Below, one piece after another: positions 35,247 to 43,323 of a stretch of 64,000 nt of DNA. The notes beneath the pieces are model-generated. The model worked only from the letters and a program-made list of their open reading frames with translations, was not told where the DNA came from and searched no databases. The DNA comes from Bacteroidales bacterium (GTDB taxonomy: Bacteria > Bacteroidota > Bacteroidia > Bacteroidales > WCHB1-69), in assembly GCA_024400755.1 (NCBI GenBank), contig JAKSMG010000005.1:1-64000 (forward strand), given 5' to 3'. Position 1 is the first letter of the stretch. Every line of letters starts with the position of its first letter. A program made the position numbers and the translations under genes.

Positions 35247-37134
35247 TCATATAGATTCTCCCGCAGATCTCAAGAAATTGAGTGTCGCTGAACTTCCTGC
35301 CTTGTGTGAGGAAATTCGTGAGTATATTATTGCGGAAACGGCTTCTAACCCAGGTCATCTCGGATCAAGTTTGGGTGCGGTGGAGTTGGCGGTGGCTATC
35401 CATTACGTTTTCGACACGCCCAATGATAAATTGGTGTGGGATGTAGGGCATCAGGCGTATGCCCATAAAATCATCACGGGACGTCGAGAGCAATTTCATT
35501 CAAATCGTAAATATCACGGCATTAGCGGTTTCCCTACGATGAGCGAGAGTGAATACGATGCTTTCGGAACCGGTCATGCCTCTACGTCTATTTCTGCAAT
35601 TATGGGTATGGCGCAAGCCGCACAATTGTCAGGAAATACACAAAGAAATCACATCGCCGTTATTGGTGATGCCTCAATCGGGGGAGGAATGGCATTTGAG
35701 GCCATCAACGAAGCCAGTATTCGTAATGTGAATATGCTGGTGGTCCTGAATGACAATAAAATGGCCATTGACGACCATAGAAGTGCTATGAGTAAGTATT
35801 TATTACATATAACTTCTTCGGCCACTTATAATCGTTGTAAAACGTCATTGTGGAATTTCTTCACATCAAAAAAGAAAATTTCCAATAAACTGGTACGCTG
35901 GATGAGCGAAATCGGCAATGGCGTAAAGGGCTTTTTGTTGAGTGGTAGCAATTTGTTCCAAAGTTTGGGATTCCGATATTTTGGTCCTGCCAATGGTCAC
36001 GACGTGAAAGTTTTGGTGAAAACATTGAAAAGACTGAAAAATATTCCTGGACCGAAATTGCTTCACGTTATTACGGTGAAGGGCAAAGGTTTGAAACTGG
36101 CGGAAGAGCATCAAACGACCTATCACGCCCCAGGCAAGTTTAATCCAGAAACAGGTCAACTTATCAGTAATAATACCGCCAACCAGCCACCAAAATTTCA
36201 GGAGGTGTTTGGTGAAACAATTTTGGAATTGGCAAAGCAGGATACCAAAGTGGTTGGTGTCACGCCGGCTATGGCCACGGGATGTTCCTTGACCATTATG
36301 AATGAGGTTTATCCTGAACGTGTATTTGACGTGGGTATCGCCGAGCAACATGCCGTGACTTTTTCCGCAGGCTTGGCGGCGGCCGGCATAGTGCCGTTTT
36401 GTAATATATATTCCACTTTTCTGCAACGTTCGTATGACCAAATCGTTCACGATGTGGCCTTGCAGAAATTGCCAGTAATCTTCTGTATTGATCGTGGTGG
36501 TGTCGTTGGCGAAGATGGGGCTACGCATCAGGGAATTTTCGACTTGTCTTTTTTACGTGCCATACCAAATCTGATTATTTCCTCTCCATTAAACGAACAC
36601 GAGTTGAGAAATATGATGTTGACCGCCTATCATAATGCCTTGACGAAGGGATTGCCTTTTGCCATTCGGTATCCGCGGGGTAGGGGCGTGCTCACAGATT
36701 GGAAGAACGAACCTGAAACCTTGCCCATAGGAAAGGGGCGCGTGCTTAAGGATGGAAAGGATGTGGCGGTGTTGTCCCTGGGTCCCTTGGGCAATAATGT
36801 GACCAAGGCCTTGGAATTGTTGCAATCGGAAAATATCTATCCTACTCACGTTGATATGCGTTTTCTCAAACCCATAGACGAGAATTTATTGGCGGAAGTG
36901 GCTGGAAAACATAAAATTTTGCTTACCATTGAAGATGGTATTGCCAAGGGAGGTCTTTTCTCGGCGGTTTCAGAGTATTTGACAGAACATCATCTGTCTA
37001 ATCGACTGTACCATATTGCCATTGACGATCATTTTGTGTTCCACGGAGATATTCCATCGCTTTATAAGGAACTTTCTTTTGACGCAGAAGGAATTGCTTC
37101 AAAAATACGTGAAGCAGTGAAGGAAAGTCTGTAA
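35233..37134 (+). CDS. dxs: 1-deoxy-D-xylulose-5-phosphate synthase
   Basis: DXS condenses pyruvate and glyceraldehyde-3-phosphate, the first step of the MEP isoprenoid pathway. It requires thiamine diphosphate, bound by GDASIGGGMAFEAINEAS. NPGHLGSSLGAVEL is the N-terminal signature, and IYSTFLQRSYDQIVHDVALQ and DRGGVVGEDGATHQGIFD belong to the second domain. The 633 residues are full length. I use ATG 35233 and not the upstream TTG; this overlaps the glycosyltransferase gene by 14 bases. Its stop codon abuts the convergent kinase-RapZ gene. Confidence 0.95.
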   Translation: MKYLNHIDSPADLKKLSVAELPALCEEIREYIIAETASNPGHLGSSLGAVELAVAIHYVFDTPNDKLVWDVGHQAYAHKIITGRREQFHSNRKYHGISGFPTMSESEYDAFGTGHASTSISAIMGMAQAAQLSGNTQRNHIAVIGDASIGGGMAFEAINEASIRNVNMLVVLNDNKMAIDDHRSAMSKYLLHITSSATYNRCKTSLWNFFTSKKKISNKLVRWMSEIGNGVKGFLLSGSNLFQSLGFRYFGPANGHDVKVLVKTLKRLKNIPGPKLLHVITVKGKGLKLAEEHQTTYHAPGKFNPETGQLISNNTANQPPKFQEVFGETILELAKQDTKVVGVTPAMATGCSLTIMNEVYPERVFDVGIAEQHAVTFSAGLAAAGIVPFCNIYSTFLQRSYDQIVHDVALQKLPVIFCIDRGGVVGEDGATHQGIFDLSFLRAIPNLIISSPLNEHELRNMMLTAYHNALTKGLPFAIRYPRGRGVLTDWKNEPETLPIGKGRVLKDGKDVAVLSLGPLGNNVTKALELLQSENIYPTHVDMRFLKPIDENLLAEVAGKHKILLTIEDGIAKGGLFSAVSEYLTEHHLSNRLYHIAIDDHFVFHGDIPSLYKELSFDAEGIASKIREAVKESL

Positions 37135-38583
37135 TTAGCAGGGGCAATCACGATGGCGTAATTCCACGAGTACGTCTGCGTATTTTTGTCGCAGATGTTC
37201 GGCGGCGGCTTCCGCAAAATAGGCCGAACGATGTTGTCCGCCTGTGCAGCCAAAACTAATCATCAAGTGATTGAATTTTCGTTCTCGGTAATTATCTACT
37301 GCTATATCTATGATATGGTTCACCTGCTGCTTAAATTCTTCCACTTCGTCGTATTTTTCCAAATAGTCTTTAACGCATTGGTCTTTGCCGGAAAAGTTTT
37401 TGTATTGCGGTTCCCGTCCCGGGTTGGGAAGACAGCGGCAGTCAAAGACAAAGCCGCCTCCGTTTTCACTTGGATCTTGAGGAACGCCCTTTTTGAAAGA
37501 AAAACTTTGAACTAAAATATGGAGGCGTTGGTCGTCTTTGGCAGGAGCCACCCCCCCCGTGAAATAGGTCCAGTCAACTTCGGTAAGTTGTTGTAAAATA
37601 TTTTTCAGGTAGCTAATGTTTTCTGGAAGTCTATTATTCGATAATAAATAACGAATGTTGGTCATGGCAAAAGGAATGCTTTGCAAAAAATGGCTTTTCT
37701 TCTCAAAATAGCCACGGTAGCCGTATGCTCCCATTGCCTGCATAATGCGAATCAAGGCAAAACTGTAAAATTGTCTTCTGAAATTTTGTTTGTCAATAGT
37801 GATATATTTTTGAATTTCAGAAAGATAAAAATCCAATAATTCTTCACGTGTGTCGAAGGGAATATCGGCTTTCCCGTCAAAAAGCAACGAAGCGATATCG
37901 TAGAAATAAGATCCTTTTCTTCCTCCTTGATAATCAATAAAATATACTTTATCTTGATGAATCATGATATTGCGTGACTGAAAATCCCGGTAAAGGAAGA
38001 AATTGTTGTCACACTGCAAAAGAGCGTCCATCAAGGTTTGGAAGTCGTTTTCTAATTTTTGCTCATCGAAGGTGATCCTGCTAAGCTTGACAAAGTAATA
38101 TTTGAAATAATTGAGATCCCATTGCATTGATTGTCTGTCAAAAGCCGCACGTGGATAGGCAACGGAAAAATCCAGATTTTGTTTTGCGCTAAGTTGAATA
38201 AGGGGTAGTTGCTGAATGACTTGTTTATAGTAGGCAGTGATTTCAGGTGAAAATTCTTGTCCTTTTCGATGTTTTAATAAAAAAGAATACAGAGTTTCGT
38301 CACCCAAGTTACTTAAAAGGTAATATTGTTGGCTTTCGTGAATGCTTAAGAGTTGGGGAACGTTAATTTGGTGGGCTTCAAAAAAACGGGTATAGACGAA
38401 AAATGCCGTGTTCTCTGCCACATCTTCATTGTAAACTCCCATAATAGTTGGGTGATTTGCAAAGTGAAGCCGAAAATATAGGCGAACAGATCCCGATTGC
38501 GGAATTTTTTCAATGCGTTCGCAAGGAGATTGATAATAATCTTCTGCTAAATGAAGAAGAATGGAAGAGTCAAATTGTTGCAT
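37135..38583 (-). CDS. Sugar-kinase-like phosphotransferase fused to RapZ C-terminal domain
   Basis: The 482 residues join two domains. Residues about 1-335 form an aminoglycoside/choline-kinase-like phosphotransferase, with the catalytic loop LYRDFQSRNIMI and metal-binding FIDYQGG. This fold is shared with MurNAc/GlcNAc kinases (AmgK). Residues about 350-482 match the C-terminal domain of RapZ: QSFSFKKGVP, FDCRCLPNPG and ISFGCTGGQHRSAYFAE. In enterobacteria this domain binds small RNA and senses glucosamine-6-phosphate. The RapZ P-loop domain is absent and replaced by the kinase. Inference: a link between amino-sugar phosphorylation and regulation. A run of eight G lies at the domain junction. 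Confidence 0.85.
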   Translation of the reverse strand: MQQFDSSILLHLAEDYYQSPCERIEKIPQSGSVRLYFRLHFANHPTIMGVYNEDVAENTAFFVYTRFFEAHQINVPQLLSIHESQQYYLLSNLGDETLYSFLLKHRKGQEFSPEITAYYKQVIQQLPLIQLSAKQNLDFSVAYPRAAFDRQSMQWDLNYFKYYFVKLSRITFDEQKLENDFQTLMDALLQCDNNFFLYRDFQSRNIMIHQDKVYFIDYQGGRKGSYFYDIASLLFDGKADIPFDTREELLDFYLSEIQKYITIDKQNFRRQFYSFALIRIMQAMGAYGYRGYFEKKSHFLQSIPFAMTNIRYLLSNNRLPENISYLKNILQQLTEVDWTYFTGGVAPAKDDQRLHILVQSFSFKKGVPQDPSENGGGFVFDCRCLPNPGREPQYKNFSGKDQCVKDYLEKYDEVEEFKQQVNHIIDIAVDNYRERKFNHLMISFGCTGGQHRSAYFAEAAAEHLRQKYADVLVELRHRDCPC

Positions 38584-38600
38584 GCTATTTTAATTGTGTA

Positions 38601-39185
38601 TTATTTTTTTAGCCATTCAGGATGGGCGTAAGGTTTGTCTTCAAGGTTAAATTGTCCTTTATTGAGTCCGTACATGCCAAAATAATAGGATTGAATGGTT
38701 TCAAGGTCTTTATCGTAATCGCCGGTGATGTACATAGCGGGTCCCACGCCCCCGCGTTTGCTGCGGTAGTCAAGATAGCCCAATACCAATGGAATGTTGG
38801 CCAATTGTGCCGTTTTGTAGAATCCTCTTTTCCATCTTTCAACTCTTTTTCGTGTGCCTTCTGGCGAAATGAGGAAGGCGATTTCATCTTGACTTTTAAT
38901 TAATTCTGCGGCAAATTCAGGAAAACGGGCTCCGTGTTGTCGATCTATGGGAATGGCTCCCATCGCTTTAAATATATACTTTACTGGAAAAAAGAAAGCT
39001 TCCTTTTTCATCACAAAGGTGGTTTTTACTCCCATTTCCTTCAGTGCCATCCATCCGATGAGAAAATCGCTGAGACTGGTGTGCGGGGCGAAAACGATAA
39101 TACATTTTTTTATTTCAGGTGGAATGTTCACTGTGTCAATGGTATAACCCATCAATTTAAGCAAAATATGACAAAGTTTTCTCAT
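38601..39185 (-). CDS. 1-acyl-glycerol-3-phosphate acyltransferase-family protein
   Basis: This PlsC-like acyltransferase acylates lysophosphatidic acid or a related lipid acceptor at the membrane. The HX4D catalytic motif is seen in FAPHTSLSDFL and the substrate-binding block in SPEGTRKRVERWKRG. I start at ATG 39185 (MRKLCHILLKLMGY, 194 residues); an upstream in-frame ATG at 39233 would force a 38-base overlap with the LD-carboxypeptidase gene and adds unlike residues. It is 17 bases upstream of the kinase-RapZ gene in the leftward run. Confidence 0.88.
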   Translation of the reverse strand: MRKLCHILLKLMGYTIDTVNIPPEIKKCIIVFAPHTSLSDFLIGWMALKEMGVKTTFVMKKEAFFFPVKYIFKAMGAIPIDRQHGARFPEFAAELIKSQDEIAFLISPEGTRKRVERWKRGFYKTAQLANIPLVLGYLDYRSKRGGVGPAMYITGDYDKDLETIQSYYFGMYGLNKGQFNLEDKPYAHPEWLKK

Positions 39186-39195
39186 TTTTCTATGA

Positions 39196-40110
39196 TTATA
39201 GGTTGGAAAGAAGACTACTGGCATCGTTGACATCTAAAGTCATTGCTTGGCCCAAAATAATGGCGCGATTATCGCTGATATGTCCTGCCGGAATACCGAA
39301 ACAAATGGGAAAGTCGTATTCTGAACAATGTTCGGCAATGATTTCTTCCGCGCTTCGGCCAAAAGGAATGGTATTGTCGTGCATATCGCTCATTGCACCT
39401 ACAATCAAGCCGGCCAAATGATCAAATTTTCCGTTTCTCTTCAGGTTCATTATCATTCGGTCAATATGATAAAGATATTCATCCAAATCTTCGATAAAGA
39501 GGATTTTACCATCGGTATTGATATCGGAAGGCGAACCCAATAAGGAATAGAGCATCGACAAGTTTCCGCCAACAATTTCGCCTGTTACTTTTCCAGTCCT
39601 ATTGAGTGGATGGGAAGGGCAGGCGTGGGTGAATTTTTTCCCAAAAAGTGCATCTAAAAAAGTGCTATTGGCGGTGGAGGTGTTTTTCGGGATATTGAAC
39701 GCAAGGGTGGAATGGAGGGTGGCGGTGTGGCAGTGGCTATGGATATGAGAATGAAAAACCGTGATGTCGCTGAAGCCGCAAACCCATTTGGGCTGTTGCA
39801 TAAATGTGCTAAAGTCCAGTTTGTCGATGATGCGTACCGATCCGTAACCGCCGCGTGCACAGAGAATGGCTTTGATTTCAGGATTGTCAAGCATGGCTTG
39901 AAAGTCTTTTGCCCGCTCTTTGTCGCTTCCGCCAAATTGATTTTCTGCCGCGAAAAGATGATTGCCGAGAGATACTTTAAGTTGAGCGTTTTCTAAAAAT
40001 TTGATGGCAGGTTCCATTTCTTCTTCGCTCACTTTCCGGGCAGGTGCTACGATGCCAATGCTGTCGCCAGCTTGTAGAAATGGAGGTAGTTGTGTGGTAA
40101 AATTCGTCAT
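39196..40110 (-). CDS. LD-carboxypeptidase (S66 family)
   Basis: This family S66 serine peptidase removes the terminal D-Ala from murein tetrapeptides during peptidoglycan recycling. The nucleophile elbow is GFSDITVFH, ARGGYGSVRIID precedes it, the catalytic glutamate lies in LFIEDLDEYLYHIDRM, and the histidine is probably in GIPAGHISDN. At 304 residues it is normal. It has no signal peptide and is cytoplasmic. Its neighbours (acyltransferase, kinase-RapZ, SDR) fit loosely with envelope and amino-sugar metabolism. Confidence 0.92.
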   Translation of the reverse strand: MTNFTTQLPPFLQAGDSIGIVAPARKVSEEEMEPAIKFLENAQLKVSLGNHLFAAENQFGGSDKERAKDFQAMLDNPEIKAILCARGGYGSVRIIDKLDFSTFMQQPKWVCGFSDITVFHSHIHSHCHTATLHSTLAFNIPKNTSTANSTFLDALFGKKFTHACPSHPLNRTGKVTGEIVGGNLSMLYSLLGSPSDINTDGKILFIEDLDEYLYHIDRMIMNLKRNGKFDHLAGLIVGAMSDMHDNTIPFGRSAEEIIAEHCSEYDFPICFGIPAGHISDNRAIILGQAMTLDVNDASSLLSNL

Positions 40111-40113
40111 ATC

Positions 40114-40965
40114 TTAGAAATTGAAACCATGTTTTTGAGTTATTTCGGCTGTGAGTTCGCGTAGCATAACGCGTTCTGGACTGTTAAGCAGCTTACTTTT
40201 GACTTTTTGCTGCGTTTTATTGGCATAAAGTCCGCCGGTTTTTCCTTCCAGTGTCGGATCGAGTGCCAGGCGCAGCATAGTGGAAGCTCCTTGGGTCGGT
40301 GTTTTAATGAGAGGACGATATATGATGTCGCAAAGTTTGTCAATCACTTTATTGCCCATTCTGATGATGTTGGTGCTGACAATACCCGGGTCGGCACAGT
40401 TGACGGTAATGCCTTTGTCGGCCCACGCTTCGGCAGCATCCATAGTGAAGTAAAAAAATGCTTTTTTTGAGTCCGAATAGGTGACGAAGCGATTGAAATG
40501 TTTATTGTCAACCGGTTGGAACAGCGTCGGTTTCAAATGCCCATATCGAACGGTGAGAGAAACCATATTCACCACGCGTGTGCCTTTCCCCATCAACGGA
40601 AGAAGGGAATGGGTGAGGACATAATGCCCCAAATAGTTGACACCCACTGTTTTTTCATAGTTTTCTGCGGTTCGTTCCGGTTTGTGACACAATGTTCCGG
40701 CATTGTTTAACAATAGGTCAATATGTTGATATTGCTTCTGAAATTCGGTGACGAAATTCTTAATAGACTCAAAAGATGCCAAATCCAATGGCCATAATTC
40801 AATATCGCCTTGAGTTTCCTTCTTCAGACGTTCAAACGTGGGCGTAGCCCTTTGAATGCTTTGGCAGGCCATGATAACCTTGAATCCGGCCTTGGAAACG
40901 TCACGTACCAAAGTTGATCCCATACCGCCGTTGGCACCGGTAATGATAGCTATTTTTTGTTCCAT
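40114..40965 (-). CDS. Short-chain dehydrogenase/reductase
   Basis: This NAD(P)-dependent oxidoreductase of the classical SDR family has 283 residues. ITGANGGMGSTLVRD is the glycine-rich cofactor loop, NNAG the central motif, and the catalytic Tyr and Lys lie in YSDSKKAFF. The active-site Ser is likely in VNMVSLTVRYG. Closest resemblance is to retinol-dehydrogenase-like SDRs, a broad group, so the substrate cannot be stated. It is cytoplasmic. It is 3 bases from the LD-carboxypeptidase gene. Confidence 0.88.
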   Translation of the reverse strand: MEQKIAIITGANGGMGSTLVRDVSKAGFKVIMACQSIQRATPTFERLKKETQGDIELWPLDLASFESIKNFVTEFQKQYQHIDLLLNNAGTLCHKPERTAENYEKTVGVNYLGHYVLTHSLLPLMGKGTRVVNMVSLTVRYGHLKPTLFQPVDNKHFNRFVTYSDSKKAFFYFTMDAAEAWADKGITVNCADPGIVSTNIIRMGNKVIDKLCDIIYRPLIKTPTQGASTMLRLALDPTLEGKTGGLYANKTQQKVKSKLLNSPERVMLRELTAEITQKHGFNF

Positions 40966-40985
40966 AAATAAGATTTTTCGAAAGA

Positions 40986-42257
40986 TTAGGTTTTTTGTTT
41001 TTCTTTTTTTGCAGCGGGGAAAAGCACGTTGTTAAGTATCAGTCTGTATCCAGGAGAATTAGGAAAGATGTTGAGGTCTGTGGGAGGGTCGTTGACCAAG
41101 TGTTGATAATCTTCCGGGTCGTGGCCTGCGTAAAAAGTCCAGGTTCCTTTTCCAAATTCGCCGTGAATATATCTGACTTCATCGAAAACCTTGCTTTCGC
41201 CCATAATCGTGACCGTGGGTTTCACCAAACTTTTTCTAAATGCCGTAGTCTGTCCCATAAATCCGGGAATCACGGAGGTGTGGTTTTGGCAAAGCATCGT
41301 TGGCACGGGATCCCACTTGGCAGAAAATTCAAAAAGCGTGAAAAAGTCATTCTTTTTATTGCTAATATGGACGGAAGGATCTACGTCAATGTCGGAAACC
41401 TCATATTTATATGGGTTTTTCTCAATTTTGAAATTGGTGAAGGCAAAAGTATTGTCATAATTTAGCTTTTCTTGGGCGTTGGGATCCATAGGGTCACCGT
41501 CGAACATAATGTCGCAAATATCAACGCCGTCGGCAGCTAACGCGATGTCAAAACTATCAGGACCGGAGCACATCGCGAAAAGGTATCCGCCGCCAGCCAC
41601 GAAATTGCGAATTTGCTTGGCAACGGCCAGTTTCATTTGCGAAACCTTCGCAAAACCCAAGCGTTGAGCCCTTTCCTCATTTTCCTTGACGTCTTGAATG
41701 TACCACGCGGCATTTTTATAGCTGGCCCAAAATTTCCCGTATTGGCCGGTAAAATCCTCGTGGTGCAGATGTAGCCAATCGTATTTGGGAAGCTCGCCTT
41801 TGATGACTTCCTCATCATAAATGATGTCGTAGGGAATTTCAGCGTATGTAAGGACCAAGGTCACGGCATCGTCCCAGGGAAGTTTGTTTTTGGGGGAATA
41901 AACGGCGATTTTAGGGATTTTTGTCAGCTTGATTTCATTCATATTGTTTTCAACGCTGGCAATCTCTTGTCGAATGGTATTGGCTTGAACGTCGGCGATG
42001 ACTTGATATGTTACTCCTCTGACAATACATTCGTCTTCAATCTTGTCGGCATACGAAAACATAAAGCTTCCTCCTCTGTAATTGAGCAGCCAACTCGCAT
42101 CAACTCCTTCTTTTACAGCATAATAGGCAATTCCGTATGCCTTGAGATGATTTTTTTGGTCCATATCCATCGGAATGAGGATGGCCGTGGCCCTAATGGA
42201 AGGTATCGTCATCATCAAAAATGACAATGCCAATAACTTGAATAATATATTTTTCAT
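40986..42257 (-). CDS. Secreted GATase1-like protein (often called asparagine synthetase B)
   Basis: The 423 residues start with a signal peptide ending near SIRATA, so the protein is exported. The body includes PKIAVYSPKNKLPWDDAV, HLHHEDFTGQYGKFWASY and FVAGGGYLFAMCSGPDSFD, the last resembling a class I glutamine amidotransferase nucleophile elbow (G-x-C-x-G type). Bacteroidota homologues are often annotated as asparagine synthetase B, but neither an N-terminal catalytic Cys nor a synthetase domain is visible, so that name is doubtful. It is the first gene of the leftward run. Confidence 0.6.
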   Translation of the reverse strand: MKNILFKLLALSFLMMTIPSIRATAILIPMDMDQKNHLKAYGIAYYAVKEGVDASWLLNYRGGSFMFSYADKIEDECIVRGVTYQVIADVQANTIRQEIASVENNMNEIKLTKIPKIAVYSPKNKLPWDDAVTLVLTYAEIPYDIIYDEEVIKGELPKYDWLHLHHEDFTGQYGKFWASYKNAAWYIQDVKENEERAQRLGFAKVSQMKLAVAKQIRNFVAGGGYLFAMCSGPDSFDIALAADGVDICDIMFDGDPMDPNAQEKLNYDNTFAFTNFKIEKNPYKYEVSDIDVDPSVHISNKKNDFFTLFEFSAKWDPVPTMLCQNHTSVIPGFMGQTTAFRKSLVKPTVTIMGESKVFDEVRYIHGEFGKGTWTFYAGHDPEDYQHLVNDPPTDLNIFPNSPGYRLILNNVLFPAAKKEKQKT

Positions 42258-42283
42258 CTTTAAATTGTCTTATTTTACAACTG

Positions 42284-42291
42284 CAAAGATA
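42284..42291 (-). promoter_or_regulatory. -7 element for the leftward run from 42257
   Basis: On the minus strand TATCTTTG matches the consensus TAnnTTTG, 27 bases before the start codon. The nearest -33-like TTG is 26 bases further away. Confidence 0.45.
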
Positions 42292-42337
42292 CAAAACTAT
42301 TTATAATCTTTCATCCTCAAGAAATGTTTTTATAAAA

Positions 42338-42369
42338 TTGGCAAGATTCGCAAATTTTTCATATTTTTG
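42338..42369 (+). promoter_or_regulatory. Promoter of the membrane-protein gene
   Basis: TTG (42338-42340), a 21-base spacer and TATTTTTG (42362-42369) fit the Bacteroidota consensus, 45 bases before the ATG at 42415. It is divergent from the promoter at 42284. Confidence 0.6.
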
Positions 42370-42414
42370 CAAAAATTATTTTGAATAAAAGTGCGTAAAT
42401 AAATTGTCTTAAAA

Positions 42415-43254
42415 ATGAATATGATCGATTATTTTGTTTCTGAATCTCCGATTACCAATTTGAACGACTTTTTGGGTTGGTCTCACAGCAATCCTCTCGG
42501 AGTTTCTCCTTTGGCTCAAGTGCTGTTTATTTTTGTGGTGGTTGAAGTGATGGCTTTTTTCAATTATCGAATCAGACATACGGGGAAAGTTCAATATTAT
42601 CCTGTATTATATGTGCTGTTTGTGGTGGCGACGCTGGCAATGAGATATTATTGCTTCCAAGATGGTCTTCCTCAAATGGAAATTTGGAATGAGGAAACCG
42701 GAGTTCGTGTTTTAAGAGATAATATTGGATGGTTTTGTGATCACAACTATGTGGGCTGGGGTTGGGCTATCGTAGGCGTTTTGGCTACCGTGCACGTGGT
42801 TTACTGTATGTTATGTGCCTTGTTCCAAATAATGATGAATATCTCAAAGCGAGCAGGCATTAAACATTATCACGAATGGCGCTTTGGAGCAAGTATCTGG
42901 ATTTTCGGTATTGTATTGTATGGTGTTGTTAATTTAATGGTTATCAATTATCGTTTGGCGGCTTGGGTCTTATTATTTTATTTTATTGCCGTCATAGGTT
43001 TTTCTATTTATAAATTTATCGTGGATGTCAAACAGGCTCATCAGGTTGGCTGGTCTTTATTGATGGCTTACGTTTTTTATGTTAGTATGGGAGTGACGAT
43101 GGTGGTTGCTATCGAATGTATGCATAAAGCTATTGTTGCCTTGGTAGCTATTTTGGCCATCTTTATCGCCGCTCGAGCCAAAAAATACAAAGCTCCCGGT
43201 GCAACAAAGTCCGCTGAAACCGAATTGGCAGAAAGTAGAATTAAAAAGCAATAA
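42415..43254 (+). CDS. Polytopic membrane protein of unknown function
   Basis: The 279 residues contain about seven hydrophobic segments with short loops (for example AQVLFIFVVVEVMAFFNY and WIFGIVLYGVVNLMVIN). A His/Trp-rich loop around residues 100-115 (GWFCDHNYVGWGWAIVG) is notable. There is no recognisable enzymatic motif and I do not recognise the family. The C-terminal tail is basic and cytoplasmic. It has its own promoter and is flanked by genes in the opposite direction on both sides, so it is monocistronic. Confidence 0.75.
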   Translation: MNMIDYFVSESPITNLNDFLGWSHSNPLGVSPLAQVLFIFVVVEVMAFFNYRIRHTGKVQYYPVLYVLFVVATLAMRYYCFQDGLPQMEIWNEETGVRVLRDNIGWFCDHNYVGWGWAIVGVLATVHVVYCMLCALFQIMMNISKRAGIKHYHEWRFGASIWIFGIVLYGVVNLMVINYRLAAWVLLFYFIAVIGFSIYKFIVDVKQAHQVGWSLLMAYVFYVSMGVTMVVAIECMHKAIVALVAILAIFIAARAKKYKAPGATKSAETELAESRIKKQ

Positions 43255-43291
43255 ATCTTTTCGCAATTATCCCTTTAGGTCTTGCAAGGAG

Positions 43292-43316
43292 ATTCCGTCG
43301 TTATGTCTGTCGGAAT
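43292..43316. repeat. Short palindrome between convergent genes
   Basis: ATTCCG (43292-43297) and CGGAAT (43311-43316) can form a hairpin in the 69-base gap between two convergent genes. The same ATTCCG(C)/(G)CGGAAT arms occur three times at 59784-60024, which suggests a dispersed repeat family. Confidence 0.5.
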
Positions 43317-43323
43317 GGCGACT

